A model generated the notes under the pieces. That model was not told the origin of the DNA. It made no database searches and saw only the letters and a program-made list of their open reading frames with translations. Below are positions 1-11,599 of a DNA stretch of 64,000 nucleotides, one piece after another. A program made the translations under genes and the position numbers. The DNA is from Nymphaea colorata (lineage: Eukaryota; Streptophyta; Magnoliopsida; Nymphaeales; Nymphaeaceae): NCBI RefSeq assembly GCF_008831285.2, contig NC_045139.1:7224204-7288203 (forward strand). The letters are read 5' to 3'. Positions within the stretch are counted from its first letter, which is position 1, and every line of letters starts with the position of its first letter.

Positions 1-3000
1 GGGATCATAGTGGGGATATCCAAAGGGCTCATGGGTGAGTAGGGAACACCACTGCCAATTTGCATTTTACGAACCATTCCAGGAATAAGGCCTGGGGGAA
101 ACAATGGGTATGGTGGTAGGGGCTGATCCCCGACTTTGCCTGTCAATTTTTGGAGATGGGCCGTCTGATTGGGAGGCTGGACAGGACCAGCTAAAGGTAG
201 CGACCCTCCAAATTGGGTGGCAGCGCCAGCAACAGAGGGATAGGCAGAAGGCAACGCATTTGCAGAGAACTGTGTTGCTATTGGTGGAACAAACTGAGAA
301 CTTGAAGTAACTGAAGCAGCTGCAGGGCCAGTTTGGTCTTTCTGATCCATTGGTGGGACTGAGCTTCTCTGCTGTTCAGCTTGCCAATGACCTTGTGATA
401 ATCCTGCAGTGGTGAGGCAGCACATAATAAAATTATAATAAGGAAGATCCTATATGTTTTCGTATTTGCATCAATGAGAGCATGCACAAACGAAAGAAGA
501 GAGAGCATGCGAGAGAAAGAGAGAGATAGAGAGAGAGAGACCTGATAGATTTGGTGAGTCATTTGGGGCAGAGACTTGCTCCTTCAAGGGGCCAGCATGA
601 GTAGAGGTCGGTGTTCCACCAAGCATTTCACCCTCATAGGCATAAATTGTGTCAGAGTCATAGACTTCCTTAGAGGCCCAGAACTGCAATATTTTCTGTA
701 GCCTAGACTGGTTCGCTTCTCTGTTATGAGGATTGTGGTAAATCCTTGCAAGCATAGATCCAAGAACAGGCCTAAATGCAAGGGCCTCATTATCAAGTTC
801 ATGAGGAAGAAGACGACGCTGTAGACTGCAATATCAACCAACAAAATGAGACACTAGCAACATTTTTTAAATGGAGCACCATCTTAGCTAGAAAGAAACA
901 TCTAAAAAGAAAAGTTGAAAAAGAAGCAAAACACTCCTCAATAAGCTTTAAACTCCAACGAAACAAGAGTTGAAAATATCTTGACTATGAAATGAAATAA
1001 ACTGCCAAATAAGATCAAAGCAACTTTACCGTTGTTTGAGATAAAAGAGAAGCAAAAAATAGAGGATACACATCTCCTCCGTGTCCTTGTCAACAAGGGA
1101 ATATTTTCTCAACTATTTAACTTAACTAATGCCCCTAATATATTATTCGTTCAATTTAGTAATTGGATAATTTTATAGCTTTAAATACAATAATTTTGTT
1201 ACTACATATTCATTTAAAATGTCTTATTATACACCAAGACCACCTCAATTTTCTACTTCCGGAGAAAATAAAGTTTTTAACATGACATTCTCTTCTCATG
1301 AAATACCTGAGAACAATGTCTCACAAAGAAACTAGCATCAAACCTAGTGAAAAAAAAAGTAAACAAATAATAATTAATACCACTACTGGATTGTAGCTCA
1401 CTTGTACAAGAAATATGTAGTCTCTTGGCAAATGAGCACTGATTTTTTACTCACCACCTATGTAGTCAAATGTACTGGACAGGCCTAGGCAGCAAACCAG
1501 ACAAAAAGGCCTAGGCACCCAATCCTATTTGACAGAAAATAGGTGGAAAAAGAGATAAAGAGACAAAAAGAGGAAAAATAATAAAGTGGGGTTTTTGAAA
1601 CTCCATCCTAACCAATATAGTAGAAGATAGACAAGCAAAAACAAAAAAAACATTTTAGAGTTAAAATAAAAGAAGGTGTATTTTTTTGTTTCGGCTGCAT
1701 AGGTGCCGCAGGCTATGTGCCTGGACCGTCACCTGGTGCCTAGGGCCACTTTTGACAACAAAGTTCACCACTGGACCTTACCATTGACGATGCATAACTT
1801 GATAGACATATTGACTAAAACATATTTGATGGAAAACTATATGTATAATACTTTGATTAAATGCCAAAATCTACCCAAAGAGCCTAAGAACTCCTAGATG
1901 CAACACTGCATCTAACAAGGATAAAAGCAACTCAAAAGACCTAGATGCCATGACAAAATCTATTAATTAGAATAACGCAATCTGCTCAATGCCCAATCAA
2001 ACAATTAGATCCGTTTAATCTTGTGAGAACATTTTGATTCTCTTGAAGGGGCCTATTTGTGCCATTTTTCAATTAAAGTACACGAATGTACACATGAAAA
2101 ATGAACCTCAGGTAAACCAAGAATGGTCGATGGATCAATCCTTGGACAGTATGGACTATGAACAAACTGCTAATTATAACAAAAATCATGTCTAATACCA
2201 CTTACTACTGGCGCCAAGTTGTACCAAATTACATTTATTCTTTATCCAGAATCGAGGAATTAAAACCCAAAATTAGGACATGCTTTTCCACCTCATACAA
2301 AGAGTAGAAAATCAGGTTCAAGAAGAGAAACATTTAAAATACATAGGTTTTCAGTACTCCATACAAGAGAAAGAGAATTATCTACAACTTCGGAGGGATA
2401 TTTAGTTTCTATACTATCTTTGTCATCAAAAACAAGTTTAAGACATGCTTCTCAGTTCTCAGACTCATCAGGATTTCCTCAAGTCCAAGAAAGAGACACC
2501 AGAAATTCTGGCAGTAATCCATATAAAAGGGTGTGAATCACCTACAATTGTGAAGAAGGAAAATTTGTTTTTCATATTATCTTTACCAACAAGACCAACA
2601 TATTAAGACCCACATTTAAGGGCATGTGGTGTACCACAAGCTATAGGCAAATGACCAAGGAACAGAAGTTAGCCAGCACTGTGGTGTTCAATCAGTTTGC
2701 AGAAAATGCTCAGAAACTACGTACTTTGGATACAAATAGTTTGATATAGAACCCAGAACCAAGGAGCTGGTTGACTTTCACAAAAGCAGAAATGTATAGT
2801 CATGAACTTATGCCTCAGTCATTACAAAATAACTTTCAGACATTGGCATGTAAATTAATGAAACCTTTTCAGGATTCTGACCAAACCTGATCTAAGATGC
2901 AAAGCTGTATATTAAATTGGATTCCACTTAGTAATTGGATCTTATTTTCTTTGACAAACCCAACAAAATGGATCTTGAATCTGGTCAGGTAACCAGTAAA

Positions 3001-4190
3001 CCTGACCCGTTGTAGCTAGGTTGGTATCAGGTGAACCTGGGCTTGGTACCCGACAAGTAAAAGTGTCATTAGTCATCAACAAATACACGAAAGTAAATAT
3101 GAATTCGATGCATTATTCAGAAAAAAGTATAAACCAGAGCTGCATAATCAAGTGTAGGTTAGAAATTTAGAATTTGACTACAAAAAACCAATTGTGATGT
3201 ATGAATATTGCTATCCACATAAAACTCTAGCACTGACTAATGGCTGGGGATTTGTTCCAATCCAACTTACGGACATTTCCCTTGATGGGATATCAAGAAA
3301 AAAGATTTCATGGATCAAGTGACTGTAAAAATAAGTATGAAAAATAAAGAAATACATTTGAAACTCTAAGTGAGTCTCAAAGAATAGACCATCAGCAGAA
3401 GCTCTATACCATGGGCTAGTTCTGTCAAACATCTAACAACTATGTGCTAAGTCAGGTTTACAGGTGGCTTATGAATCTCCATATAAAGGCCTTGAATAAT
3501 GTTGTAACTGTATTATAAAGTATCATAAGGTCTTAATAGACACAGCATAGGACATGAGGAATGTCGAAAAAATGCCCTGAAGCCCATAGTGATTTTGATC
3601 CTGACTTGTTCGGAAGACACTCATGGATGACATATTATAGAATCCTGTGTTTTTGTTAGAGGCTTATAGGCAAGTTTGGCTTCACGGATCAGCAAGGCGG
3701 AAAGGTGTACTTAACCACATCAAAACAAAGGCAGAACAAGCTGCATTAAAAAGCATTATTCCTGAAATTATCTGGATCAAAAGGTTGAAAAGTTTGATAG
3801 GATAAAAAATGGTTACACTTGACCAAGTTCAATGTTAATAACAGTTTCTCACACCTCCTGCTAACAGATTGCTAGGCTCAAGATTATTGCTAACTCAAAG
3901 CTGAAATATTAGATTAACTCAGACATAAAGAACTAACTCATTCATTGTTGTCAATCTCTTGGCTTTGTCTTATTATAATCTTTTTACATTTTATAACTTT
4001 TTACTACAGAAAGAATAAAGTTAAAATACTACAATCATTCATATCAAGTTTCTAAAGGTTATCTGGTATAAAGACTCAGATCATATAAATTTCAGAAAGC
4101 TTATTTAACCGTATTTGGTCATTAAACTAAATATTAGAAAATAGAATATGCAGCGTAATATGCTGCTCCTCCCATTTCGTTCTACTTTTG

Positions 4191-4227
<37 letters not shown>

Positions 4228-7200
4228 CCTTTGTTGTCCCCATGACATGGAATATGGAATAATAATGAAGATTTTCATCAATATGAGATTAAATCTAATG
4301 AGATTGCTCGTCTCTTGATTTATTCTCTGTTTGACATATCCATTTTTTGTTAACTTCACTAAGAACAAAACCATTGCAAAACAACTAAAGAAGTGTTCTT
4401 AACAACTATCCCTTCTCCCTTTTTATCTCGTTCTTTTTTTATATCAACTATATCATCTACTTTGCCTTTTCCAACTTTTGGGTTTGCCGTTTTCCTTTAC
4501 CCTTCATTCTTCTTGTCTCCGCCTCCTCTTCATTTCAGTATTCCTCTAATTCTCAAGCAAGTAACAGTTAAGCAAGACACGTTACTGCTGAAGCTTGAGC
4601 TAAAGCTTCTACCAATACAAGATAGTAAAAAAGAAGCTACTTTTATCCTTTAAGAAACAAGAAGGAAACAGATACATGGATCCCTTCCCTGGGAACCACA
4701 GGCCCCCAACCTCTGCAACTCAGTCGGTATTTCAAACCTATCACATCGTTCTTATTTTCCACGGCACAAGCAATCAGCACTCAACGATGTTGAGATAAAA
4801 AATGCACTACTAATACCTAGGACACAAGTATACTACTGGAATAGGATGCTACTTGTTGATAGATTGTGGGTTTCGGGTCCGGATCCATACCCGACCCGCC
4901 TTGTAGCCCGTTTTGGGCTCTACTTAAGTCATGTAACCCTAATCCTTAAGAGTTAATGATAATCTTAAGAGAGAGAGAGTCTGGCTGCTAGTGGGCACCA
5001 ACTCCTCCTCATTCGTGGTTTTTTCTCCCTCGTGTTGAGGGTTTTCCACGTTACATCATGATCATTGCTTCTCTTCCTCTTCTTCTTGTTCGTATCTCTA
5101 CATGGTATCAGAGCCGTGAAGTTCCGGCGTTTTTGGTTGTCTTTTGCCCGTGTTAGAGGAGAATCGCCCGACACTGTTCATCGTCTCGCCCGTGCCCGAC
5201 GCTCGTGCCCGAGCGTCGTCTGTCGTCCCGCCGCCGTCTCCGCCCAGCGCCGCCCTGATCAACGCCGATCAGGATTCCGCCGTCTCCGCCTAGCGACAAC
5301 CGGCCCAGCGACGCCCTGATTAGCGCAGCCGCTTCCGCCCAGCGTCGGCCTGCCCAACGGCGTTCCCGTTCTGCTGCTTCCGCCCAGCGTCGGCCTGCCC
5401 AAACGACGACCTGTCCAGCGGCGGTCTTTTTCCGCCCAACGCCGTGTCCTTTTCCGGCGCCGTGCCGCTCTGCCTGGTCTGTTTCCGCCCAGCGCCGCGC
5501 CGACTGCCTGGTCTGTTCCCGCCCAGCGCCGCGCCGCTTTGCCTGGTTCTGTTTCCTGCTCTCTGTCCGTTTTTTGGTGTTGTATCGTGTGATTGCTTCT
5601 TGCTGCCCTTGCTGCCTACTGGTCTGTGATTATGGCAGCCTCTTCCTCGTCAACCGTCAACACCAATCCCACTGAAATAGGGGCTTTTAGAACGGAGAAT
5701 GTTCCCATGCAGGTCATCACTCTTCGCCTCACCAAGGATAATTATTTCTCGTGGTCGCCTGCTATGACCATGGGGATTGCTGGCCGTGGTCGCATGGCCT
5801 ATATTGATGGGAGCAACCCCGAACCAGCAAGAACAAGTGATGTGTGGCATACTTGGTTTCTTGAGGATAATCAAGTGAAAACTTGGATTGTCAATTCCGT
5901 TTCCGCCGATATTCAGCCCCTTATCCTTCGGAAGAAGACTGCTAGAGACATGTGGGTGGTCCTCGAGCAAATGTATGGCCAAAAGAAGACCGCAATTCGT
6001 ACTTACCAAGTAATGAAGACAGTCTATGGCATTCGACAAGGGACCTCGTCTGTTGCAGAGTACTATGGGGCTTTGAAAGCCAAGTGGGAAGAGCTTGACT
6101 ATCATTCTGATATTCCTTGGCATTGTCCCCATGATCAGGCGCTCTATGTTGCTCATGAATGGGAAAACAGGGTGTTCCTATTTTTAGCAGGTTTAAATGA
6201 TGAGTTTGAAGGTGTTCGAAGTCAGATTTTGAATTCAGGGGAGGTGTCCAGTATTGAAGATGTGTACTCCTGTGTTGAAGCGGAAGAACAGCGAAGGCTT
6301 GTTACAAAAGAAGGGAAGAGGGAACTTGTGCCCTATAACGAGAGATCTGCTCTCGTGAGTCGTGGTCCTGGCGGCCCCTCTAGGTCTCTTCGCCGGTGCA
6401 CTCACTGCAAGAAGACAGGTCACACTGTGGATTATTGCTGGGATCTTCATCCAGAAAAGAAGGGGAACAGAGGGAGATCTTTGACTGGGAGAACGCCCGT
6501 GTCTGAGGTGCAAGCCTCTAGTGGAGAAAAAGTCTCCATTTCTGCTGACCAGCTTCGTGAACTAAGGGCTTATTTGGGCAGGCTCGATGTCAACAAGACT
6601 GAGACCTCAGAGGGAACTACAGCTAATCATGCTCTTGCAGCTATTGGCAATCAAGGTAACTCTTCTGTGGGGGAATGGATTGTCGATAGTGGTGCTACTC
6701 ATCACATGACAGGTAATCCAAAATTGTTTCATGAGTATAAGTTGTCCTCGGGAAGGGAACGTGTTTCTCTTGCAGATGGTTCCTCTACCTGTGTGGCAGG
6801 CGAAGGCACTCTGTCCTTGTTGGACAAATTTCATGTGCAGGGCGCTTTACATGTTCCCCAGTTTCCTTTAAATCTCTTATCAGTCAGTAGACTTACTAAA
6901 GAATTGAATTGTGAACTTATATTCTCTGCCGATCGTTGTGTTTTGCAGGACTTGGTGACAGGGAAGAGGATTGGGATTGGTTTAGCTTCTGATGGATTAT
7001 ATCGTCTTCCCATACGTGTGGCTACTGCTCTGTTGACAGCGATCCGCAAGACAGATAAGAGAAGAGAAGATTGTCTTCAGTCTTTTATGTACTGGCATGA
7101 ACGTTTTGGGCATTTACCTTTTGGGATTTTGAAACATTTGTTTCCAGACTTGTGTTCCTCCTTTGATGTGTCTTCCATTTCTTGTGATGTTTGTCAGTTT

Positions 7201-10200
7201 GCCAAACATGTGAGGGCTTCGTACCCTCTTTCTTCTAGTTGTGCTAATGAAGCTTTTTCTCTGATTCACTCTGATGTATGGGGACCTTCGGGCATTCATA
7301 CTCGTCAAGGTTTCCAGTATTTTATCACTTTCATTGATGATTTCTCTCGTGCTACATTTATATACTTGTTAAAAGACCGCAGCGAGGTTCCTCGAATCAT
7401 CGAGACATTTATTCTTCTTGTGCATACCCAGTATGGTGCGAATGTTAAAACTTTCAGGTCCGATAATGCCCGTGAGTACATGTGTCGGCCTGTTGAGGAG
7501 TTTCTTAGACAACGGGGGATTGTTCACGAGACATCCTGTAGTTACACCCCCCCTCAAAATGGGGTAGCTGAAAGGAAAAATCGTCAACTTCTTAATGTCA
7601 CCAGGGCTCTTTTGTTTCAGAGAAATCTTCCTAAACACTATTGGGGTGATGCAGTTCTTACTAGTGCCTATCTTATTAACCGCATGCCCAGTCGTGTTTT
7701 GAATGGTAGGACTCCCCACTCGTTGCTTCCTGGCAGTCGTCCACCATTTCCTCTTCCTCCTCGTGTTTTTGGTTGTGTATGTTTTATCCATGATCACAGT
7801 CCAAATGTCAAGAAACTTGATCCTAGGTCTATCAAAGGTGTCTTTGTTGGATACTCCCCTACGCAAAAAGGATACAAATGTATTGATCCTATTACTGGTC
7901 GAGCTTATGTTACGAGGGATGTTACCTTCTTGGAACATGCCTCTTACTTTGGTGTGAATCCTCTTCAGGGGGAGCAGTCTGTGGGCAGGGAAGAGTATTC
8001 TCAGAGACAGGAACTTCAGTTTATAGATTTTTTGGACTACAAGAAAACAGAATCACTTAATACTGTTGATGTGCCTGAGAATGAGGAAAGGGGTGACAAT
8101 AGCATTGAGAAGGAAGGCCCTCAGTTGTTTGGACAGTTCTACTCTAGACGAGGTACTCGGACAGAGGTGATGACTTGTGATGCTAGATCTACTTCCAATC
8201 CCAATGCCACTCCTTCCCTGGATGAACCAAGTCCTACCGAGGAGACCGTGGAGACCCATGATGAGGTTGAAAAGAAGAATGACGATCTTCCCATTGCCCT
8301 GAGAAAGGGTGTCAGGTCATGTACTCAACACCCTATTGGTAATTTTGTTTCTTATTCCAGACTTGGGAAAGATTACAAGTGTTTTGTTTCTACTCTTTCT
8401 TTGGCTGTGATTCCCAGGACTGTCGCTGAAGCTCAAAGTGACTCCAAGTGGGCCGATGCAATGAAAGAAGAAATAGATGCCCTAAGAAGAAACTTGACAT
8501 GGGAAGTGGTGAAGATTCCTGAAGCCGCTCACCTAGTTGGATCCAAATGGGTGTATACCATCAAGTACAAACCAGATGGGAGTGTTGAAAGATATAAAGC
8601 TCGACTTGTGGCCAAGGGGTTTAGCCAGAAATATGGAATTGATTACTTGGAAACCTTTGCTCCTGTTGCGAAAATGAAGACTGTGAGGGTGGTTATATCC
8701 CTAGCTGTGATGAAGGAGTGGAAGATGTATCAACTGGATGTTAAGAATGCATTCCTCAATGGTGACCTCGAAGAAGAAGTATATATGCATATGCCTCCAG
8801 GATATGAAGAACCAGAAATGTGTTGTAAGCTGAAAAAGGCATTGTATGGCCTTAAGCAATCGCCCAGAGCGTGGTTTGAACGACTGAGAAGAGTGATGAT
8901 ACGTCATGGATACAAACAAGGAAATGGAGATCACACTCTGTTTGTGAAGAAGAAGGAGAGCAAGGTTACTCTCCTGATCGTCTACGTAGATGACATGATT
9001 GTTACTGGAGATGATGAGGAAGAGATTATCAAGCTAAAAGGGTTACTGGCTACAGAATTCGACCTCAAAGATCTTGGAAAACTAAGGTATTTTCTTGGTA
9101 TGGAGGTTGCTAGGTCTAGTACTGGTCTTGTACTAAACCAAAGGAAATATACATTAGACCTGCTGGAAGAAACTGGTAAATTGGGATGTAGACCTACTCC
9201 TACCCCTTTTGACACTGGGCACAAGTTGAGTCTTAGAGATGGAGAGCCTCTCTGTGAAGAAGACAAGAGAAGATATCAACGTTTGGTTGGGAAGCTAATT
9301 TATCTTACCCTCACGAGACCTGATATCACCTTTGCGGTGAATGTTTTGAGCCAATTCATGCATGCGCCAACCGATGCACATCTGAAGGCTGTGGACAGAG
9401 TGCTATGCTACCTGAAGAAAAATCCTGGTAAGGGACTCCTGTATGTGAAACAAGAGACTGTGGAAATCGAGGGCTATTCTGATGCGGATTGGGCAGGTTG
9501 TGGTGATACCAGACGATCCACTACAGGGTACTGTGTCTACTTGGGAGGAAACCTTGTTGTATGGAGGAGCAAGAGACAGGATGTTTGCTCTAGATCCAGT
9601 GCAGAGGCAGAATATAGGGCAGTTGCTATGGGAGTGTCAGAGTTATTATGGTTGAAGATATTGTTGACTGACATTGGAATAGAGATTGAAGGACCTATGA
9701 AGATGTATTGTGATAACAAGTCTGCAATCAACTTAGCCAACAATCCTGTACTTCACGACAGAACAAAACATGTTGAAATTGATCGTCACTTCATTCGGGA
9801 AAGGATTGATGCGAAAGAGTTGATCTTACCTTACATGAAGTCTGAAGACCAAACTGCTGATGTTCTGACGAAAGCTCTTCCTTCAGCTTCATTTGAGAGG
9901 AATGTATCCAAGTTGGGCATGTTTGATATGTACGCCCAACTTGAGGGGGAGTGTTGATAGATTGTGGGTTTCGGGTCCGGATCCATACCCGACCCGCCTT
10001 GTAGCCCGTTTTGGGCTCTACTTAAGTCATGTAACCCTAATCCTTAAGAGTTAATGATAATCTTAAGAGAGAGAGAGTCTGGCTGCTAGTGGGCACCAAC
10101 TCCTCCTCATTCGTGGTTTTTTCTCCCTCGTGTTGAGGGTTTTCCACGTTACATCATGATCATTGCTTCTCTTCCTCTTCTTCTTGTTCGTATCTCTACA

Positions 10201-11599
10201 CTACTTACAGGAACAAGGCAAATGGAATACACGATACTAGGTGGACAAATTCCAAAAGGTCAAATGAAAAACCATCTGAACCAATGAACTTAGCTAGGTG
10301 CAACGTTTTATAAAATCACGCTTTCAGAAGCTTCAGTAATAAAAGAAAGAACTAATTAAAAATCCAACACTTGAGAATTCACAAGGAAATCTATACGAAA
10401 TTTACAGAGATAAAAATTATTTCTGTCTACTATTTAAAGAACTAAGCAAAACTCATCCAATGCTTACTCATCCAATCACAAGGTCGGAATGCACTTTCTG
10501 CTTCACTACCAATAGACAGGCAATTTCGAAAAGCAAAACCATTTAGCAGCAAATGTAATCTGTTAGAAGCATTATGGGGGGCAAACCTATCAAAAAGGAT
10601 GTCATTAGCAAGATATATGATATGCAACTGCCTCTCAGAATCGTCAAGGGCGAGAACCCTGTCCCTAAGCGCCTCCGCCAGAGCAGGGGCGAAGGGAGAC
10701 CTCTGCATGAACCATATCTTGGCCCCCTTAATCGATTCTTTCGTCCCAGATAGACTGTTGAGAACATTGCTCAACTCAGCAGCTACATCAGAAGGAAGGG
10801 GCCCAGCCAGACCCTTGAAAGTCTTCGGTTCAAACTCGGGTCGGCCATGCCCACCGACCATATAGGCTTGCTGCTGCGGCGGCGGCTGATCATAAAACCC
10901 ACCACCTACGAAGGGAGAATGAAGCATCGGTGAGCCTCCCATCATGGAAGGTCCATTGAAGTTTGCGGGATTCAAGGAAGGATTCAACGGAGGCATCTGC
11001 GGGAACGACGAAGAAGGATTATTAGGGACGTGGGTGCAGAGCCATAGCCTGTGATGGTAATACCCAGCGCCCTCCCCGCCGAAGAGGAACGCATAATCCG
11101 GGTTGTCTTTCTGTTTCTCACGAATCATGGCTTCGAACTCTGGCCCGTTCTTTGCCGTGTATTCAATGAGTTTGTCGATCCGCTTGTGGAGCTCGGGGTC
11201 GGCCGGCGGGGCGCAGGGAGGTGGGGGAGGCTCAAAGGGGTTGAACAGAGGATGGGGGATGCTGGCATGGTGGGCCAAAGGATGGGGAGGCGGCAGATGG
11301 GGAGGGAAAGGCTGGTGGGGAGGGAGGAGGTGCGGGTGTTGGGCTTGAAGAGGGCGGTGGAAGGGGAATTGGAGGGACGGGTGGAGCTGCTGCTGCTGCT
11401 GCTGCTGGTGGTGGAGAGGGTGAAATGGGTGCTGCTGCTGCTGCTGCGCGAGGTGGTGGGGAGGGATGAAGGAAGACGGGTGTTGCGGAAACTGCTGCTG
11501 GTGGTAGCCACCGAACTGCGGAGGTGTGACGCCTGCTGCTTGCTGCTGTTGCTGCTGCTGGGCAAAGGCAGCGGCTGCTACATAATCATGGGGTTCCAT
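1..11599 (-). CDS. SURP- and CID-domain RNA-processing protein (CHERP-like), 3' end outside window
   Basis: Three exons join in phase: 11599-10587 (ATG at 11599-11597), 825-542 and 403-1, giving about 566 residues before the left edge. Seen: an N-terminal Gln/His/Pro-rich tract (residues 1-130) and a SURP/SWAP module (about 133-185) containing [25 protein letters not shown]-type RNA polymerase II CTD-interacting fold follows (about 280-425), containing SAKIWFMQ-like and [13 protein letters not shown] motifs and ending in [11 protein letters not shown] Pro-rich part with [15 protein letters not shown] comes last. Donor GATAG|GTTTGC and acceptor TTGCAG|TCTACA rebuild a Ser codon inside the CID. 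Known: such proteins act in the nucleus in pre-mRNA splicing and transcription-coupled RNA processing. The first intron (10586-826) holds an antisense Ty1-copia element. An in-frame GTG lies upstream at 11665, but ATG 11599 sits about 60 nt below the expected transcription start. Family assignment is firm; exact orthology is inferred. Confidence 0.88.
411..541 (-). other. Intron of SURP/CID gene with GA microsatellite
   Basis: Short intron between exons 542-825 and 1-403. Its donor is CAG|GTCTCT and its acceptor CTGCAG|GA. It contains an interrupted (GA)n run at about 498-540 next to the donor. No gene is seen in it. Confidence 0.7.
826..4853 (-). other. Distal part of intron 1 of SURP/CID gene
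   Basis: AT-rich intron sequence between the CID exons and the copia insertion. I see no coding potential with a recognisable family on either strand. Short ORFs here lack domains. A compound (CT)n(AT)n microsatellite lies at about 4190-4226. Confidence 0.6.
4854..5102 (+). repeat. 5' LTR of copia-1
   Basis: 249-bp direct repeat, TG...CA ended, identical by eye to 9952-10200. The downstream boundary is set by the PBS at 5103. It includes a GA run and a TC-rich 3' part. Confidence 0.95.
5103..5114 (+). other. Primer-binding site, initiator-Met tRNA type (copia-1)
   Basis: TGGTATCAGAGC directly abuts the 5' LTR. It matches the 3' end complement of plant initiator Met tRNA, the usual primer for plant Ty1-copia elements. 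Confidence 0.9.
5115..5631 (+). other. Untranslated leader of copia-1
   Basis: GC-rich leader with imperfect repeats of a CGCCCAGCG-type motif between about 5230 and 5560. No start codon leads to a long frame before 5632. It probably contains packaging or dimerisation signals, but this is inference. Confidence 0.6.
5632..9957 (+). CDS. copia-1 Gag-Pol polyprotein, intact
   Basis: One open frame of 1441 aa starting at ATG 5632; the frame is also open upstream without an ATG. Domain order: UBN2-type Gag (about 15-235), CCHC zinc knuckle [14 protein letters not shown] (about 256), aspartic protease [10 protein letters not shown] (about 348), integrase HHCC zinc region (about 486-540), and DDE core with DVWG, FRSDNA and GVAERK (about 547-650). 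The reverse transcriptase has YVDDM (about 1118), and RNase H runs from about 1280 and contains KHVEIDRHF. No frameshift or stop separates gag from pol, as usual for plant copia elements. The final Cys codon and TGA stop lie inside the first 6 nt of the 3' LTR. It makes the virus-like particle proteins, cDNA and integration machinery. Confidence 0.95.
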   Translation: MAASSSSTVNTNPTEIGAFRTENVPMQVITLRLTKDNYFSWSPAMTMGIAGRGRMAYIDGSNPEPARTSDVWHTWFLEDNQVKTWIVNSVSADIQPLILRKKTARDMWVVLEQMYGQKKTAIRTYQVMKTVYGIRQGTSSVAEYYGALKAKWEELDYHSDIPWHCPHDQALYVAHEWENRVFLFLAGLNDEFEGVRSQILNSGEVSSIEDVYSCVEAEEQRRLVTKEGKRELVPYNERSALVSRGPGGPSRSLRRCTHCKKTGHTVDYCWDLHPEKKGNRGRSLTGRTPVSEVQASSGEKVSISADQLRELRAYLGRLDVNKTETSEGTTANHALAAIGNQGNSSVGEWIVDSGATHHMTGNPKLFHEYKLSSGRERVSLADGSSTCVAGEGTLSLLDKFHVQGALHVPQFPLNLLSVSRLTKELNCELIFSADRCVLQDLVTGKRIGIGLASDGLYRLPIRVATALLTAIRKTDKRREDCLQSFMYWHERFGHLPFGILKHLFPDLCSSFDVSSISCDVCQFAKHVRASYPLSSSCANEAFSLIHSDVWGPSGIHTRQGFQYFITFIDDFSRATFIYLLKDRSEVPRIIETFILLVHTQYGANVKTFRSDNAREYMCRPVEEFLRQRGIVHETSCSYTPPQNGVAERKNRQLLNVTRALLFQRNLPKHYWGDAVLTSAYLINRMPSRVLNGRTPHSLLPGSRPPFPLPPRVFGCVCFIHDHSPNVKKLDPRSIKGVFVGYSPTQKGYKCIDPITGRAYVTRDVTFLEHASYFGVNPLQGEQSVGREEYSQRQELQFIDFLDYKKTESLNTVDVPENEERGDNSIEKEGPQLFGQFYSRRGTRTEVMTCDARSTSNPNATPSLDEPSPTEETVETHDEVEKKNDDLPIALRKGVRSCTQHPIGNFVSYSRLGKDYKCFVSTLSLAVIPRTVAEAQSDSKWADAMKEEIDALRRNLTWEVVKIPEAAHLVGSKWVYTIKYKPDGSVERYKARLVAKGFSQKYGIDYLETFAPVAKMKTVRVVISLAVMKEWKMYQLDVKNAFLNGDLEEEVYMHMPPGYEEPEMCCKLKKALYGLKQSPRAWFERLRRVMIRHGYKQGNGDHTLFVKKKESKVTLLIVYVDDMIVTGDDEEEIIKLKGLLATEFDLKDLGKLRYFLGMEVARSSTGLVLNQRKYTLDLLEETGKLGCRPTPTPFDTGHKLSLRDGEPLCEEDKRRYQRLVGKLIYLTLTRPDITFAVNVLSQFMHAPTDAHLKAVDRVLCYLKKNPGKGLLYVKQETVEIEGYSDADWAGCGDTRRSTTGYCVYLGGNLVVWRSKRQDVCSRSSAEAEYRAVAMGVSELLWLKILLTDIGIEIEGPMKMYCDNKSAINLANNPVLHDRTKHVEIDRHFIRERIDAKELILPYMKSEDQTADVLTKALPSASFERNVSKLGMFDMYAQLEGEC
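9952..10200 (+). repeat. 3' LTR of copia-1
   Basis: 249-bp direct repeat matching 4854-5102 with no difference found by eye. It is preceded by the purine-rich TTGAGGGGGAG. It overlaps the last codon and stop of the polyprotein. Confidence 0.95.
10201..10586 (-). other. Proximal part of intron 1 of SURP/CID gene
   Basis: Host intron between the copia-1 3' target duplication (CTACT, 10201-10205) and the exon 1 donor (GTTTGC at 10586-10581). Nothing else recognised. Confidence 0.65.
11390..11560 (-). repeat. CAG/CAA codon repeats encoding poly-Gln tracts
   Basis: Plus-strand runs of ctg triplets at about 11391-11410, 11430-11447 and 11541-11562 are CAG codons of the SURP/CID gene and encode three Gln tracts. 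Such triplet tracts are length-variable in plants. Here they keep the frame open. Confidence 0.75.

Larger units (their letters stand above)
4854..10200 (+). mobile_element. Complete Ty1-copia LTR retrotransposon (copia-1)
   Basis: Two 249-bp LTRs (4854-5102 and 9952-10200), starting TGTTGAT and ending CTACA, look identical over their whole length. The 5-bp target duplication CTACT lies at 4849-4853 and 10201-10205. A primer-binding site TGGTATCAGAGC follows the 5' LTR, and a G-rich polypurine tract precedes the 3' LTR. Domain order protease-integrase-RT-RNase H defines Ty1-copia. It lies antisense in intron 1 of the SURP/CID gene. Identical LTRs and an open frame indicate a recent insertion and possible competence. 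Confidence 0.97.

Noticed and set aside
4393-4653. 86-codon plus-strand ORF
   Set aside because: Hydrophobic low-complexity text in a CT-rich intron, no homologous family recognised, no splice context.
5650-9743. Several long minus-strand ORFs across copia-1
   Set aside because: Antisense shadows of the gag-pol frame with no domains of their own.
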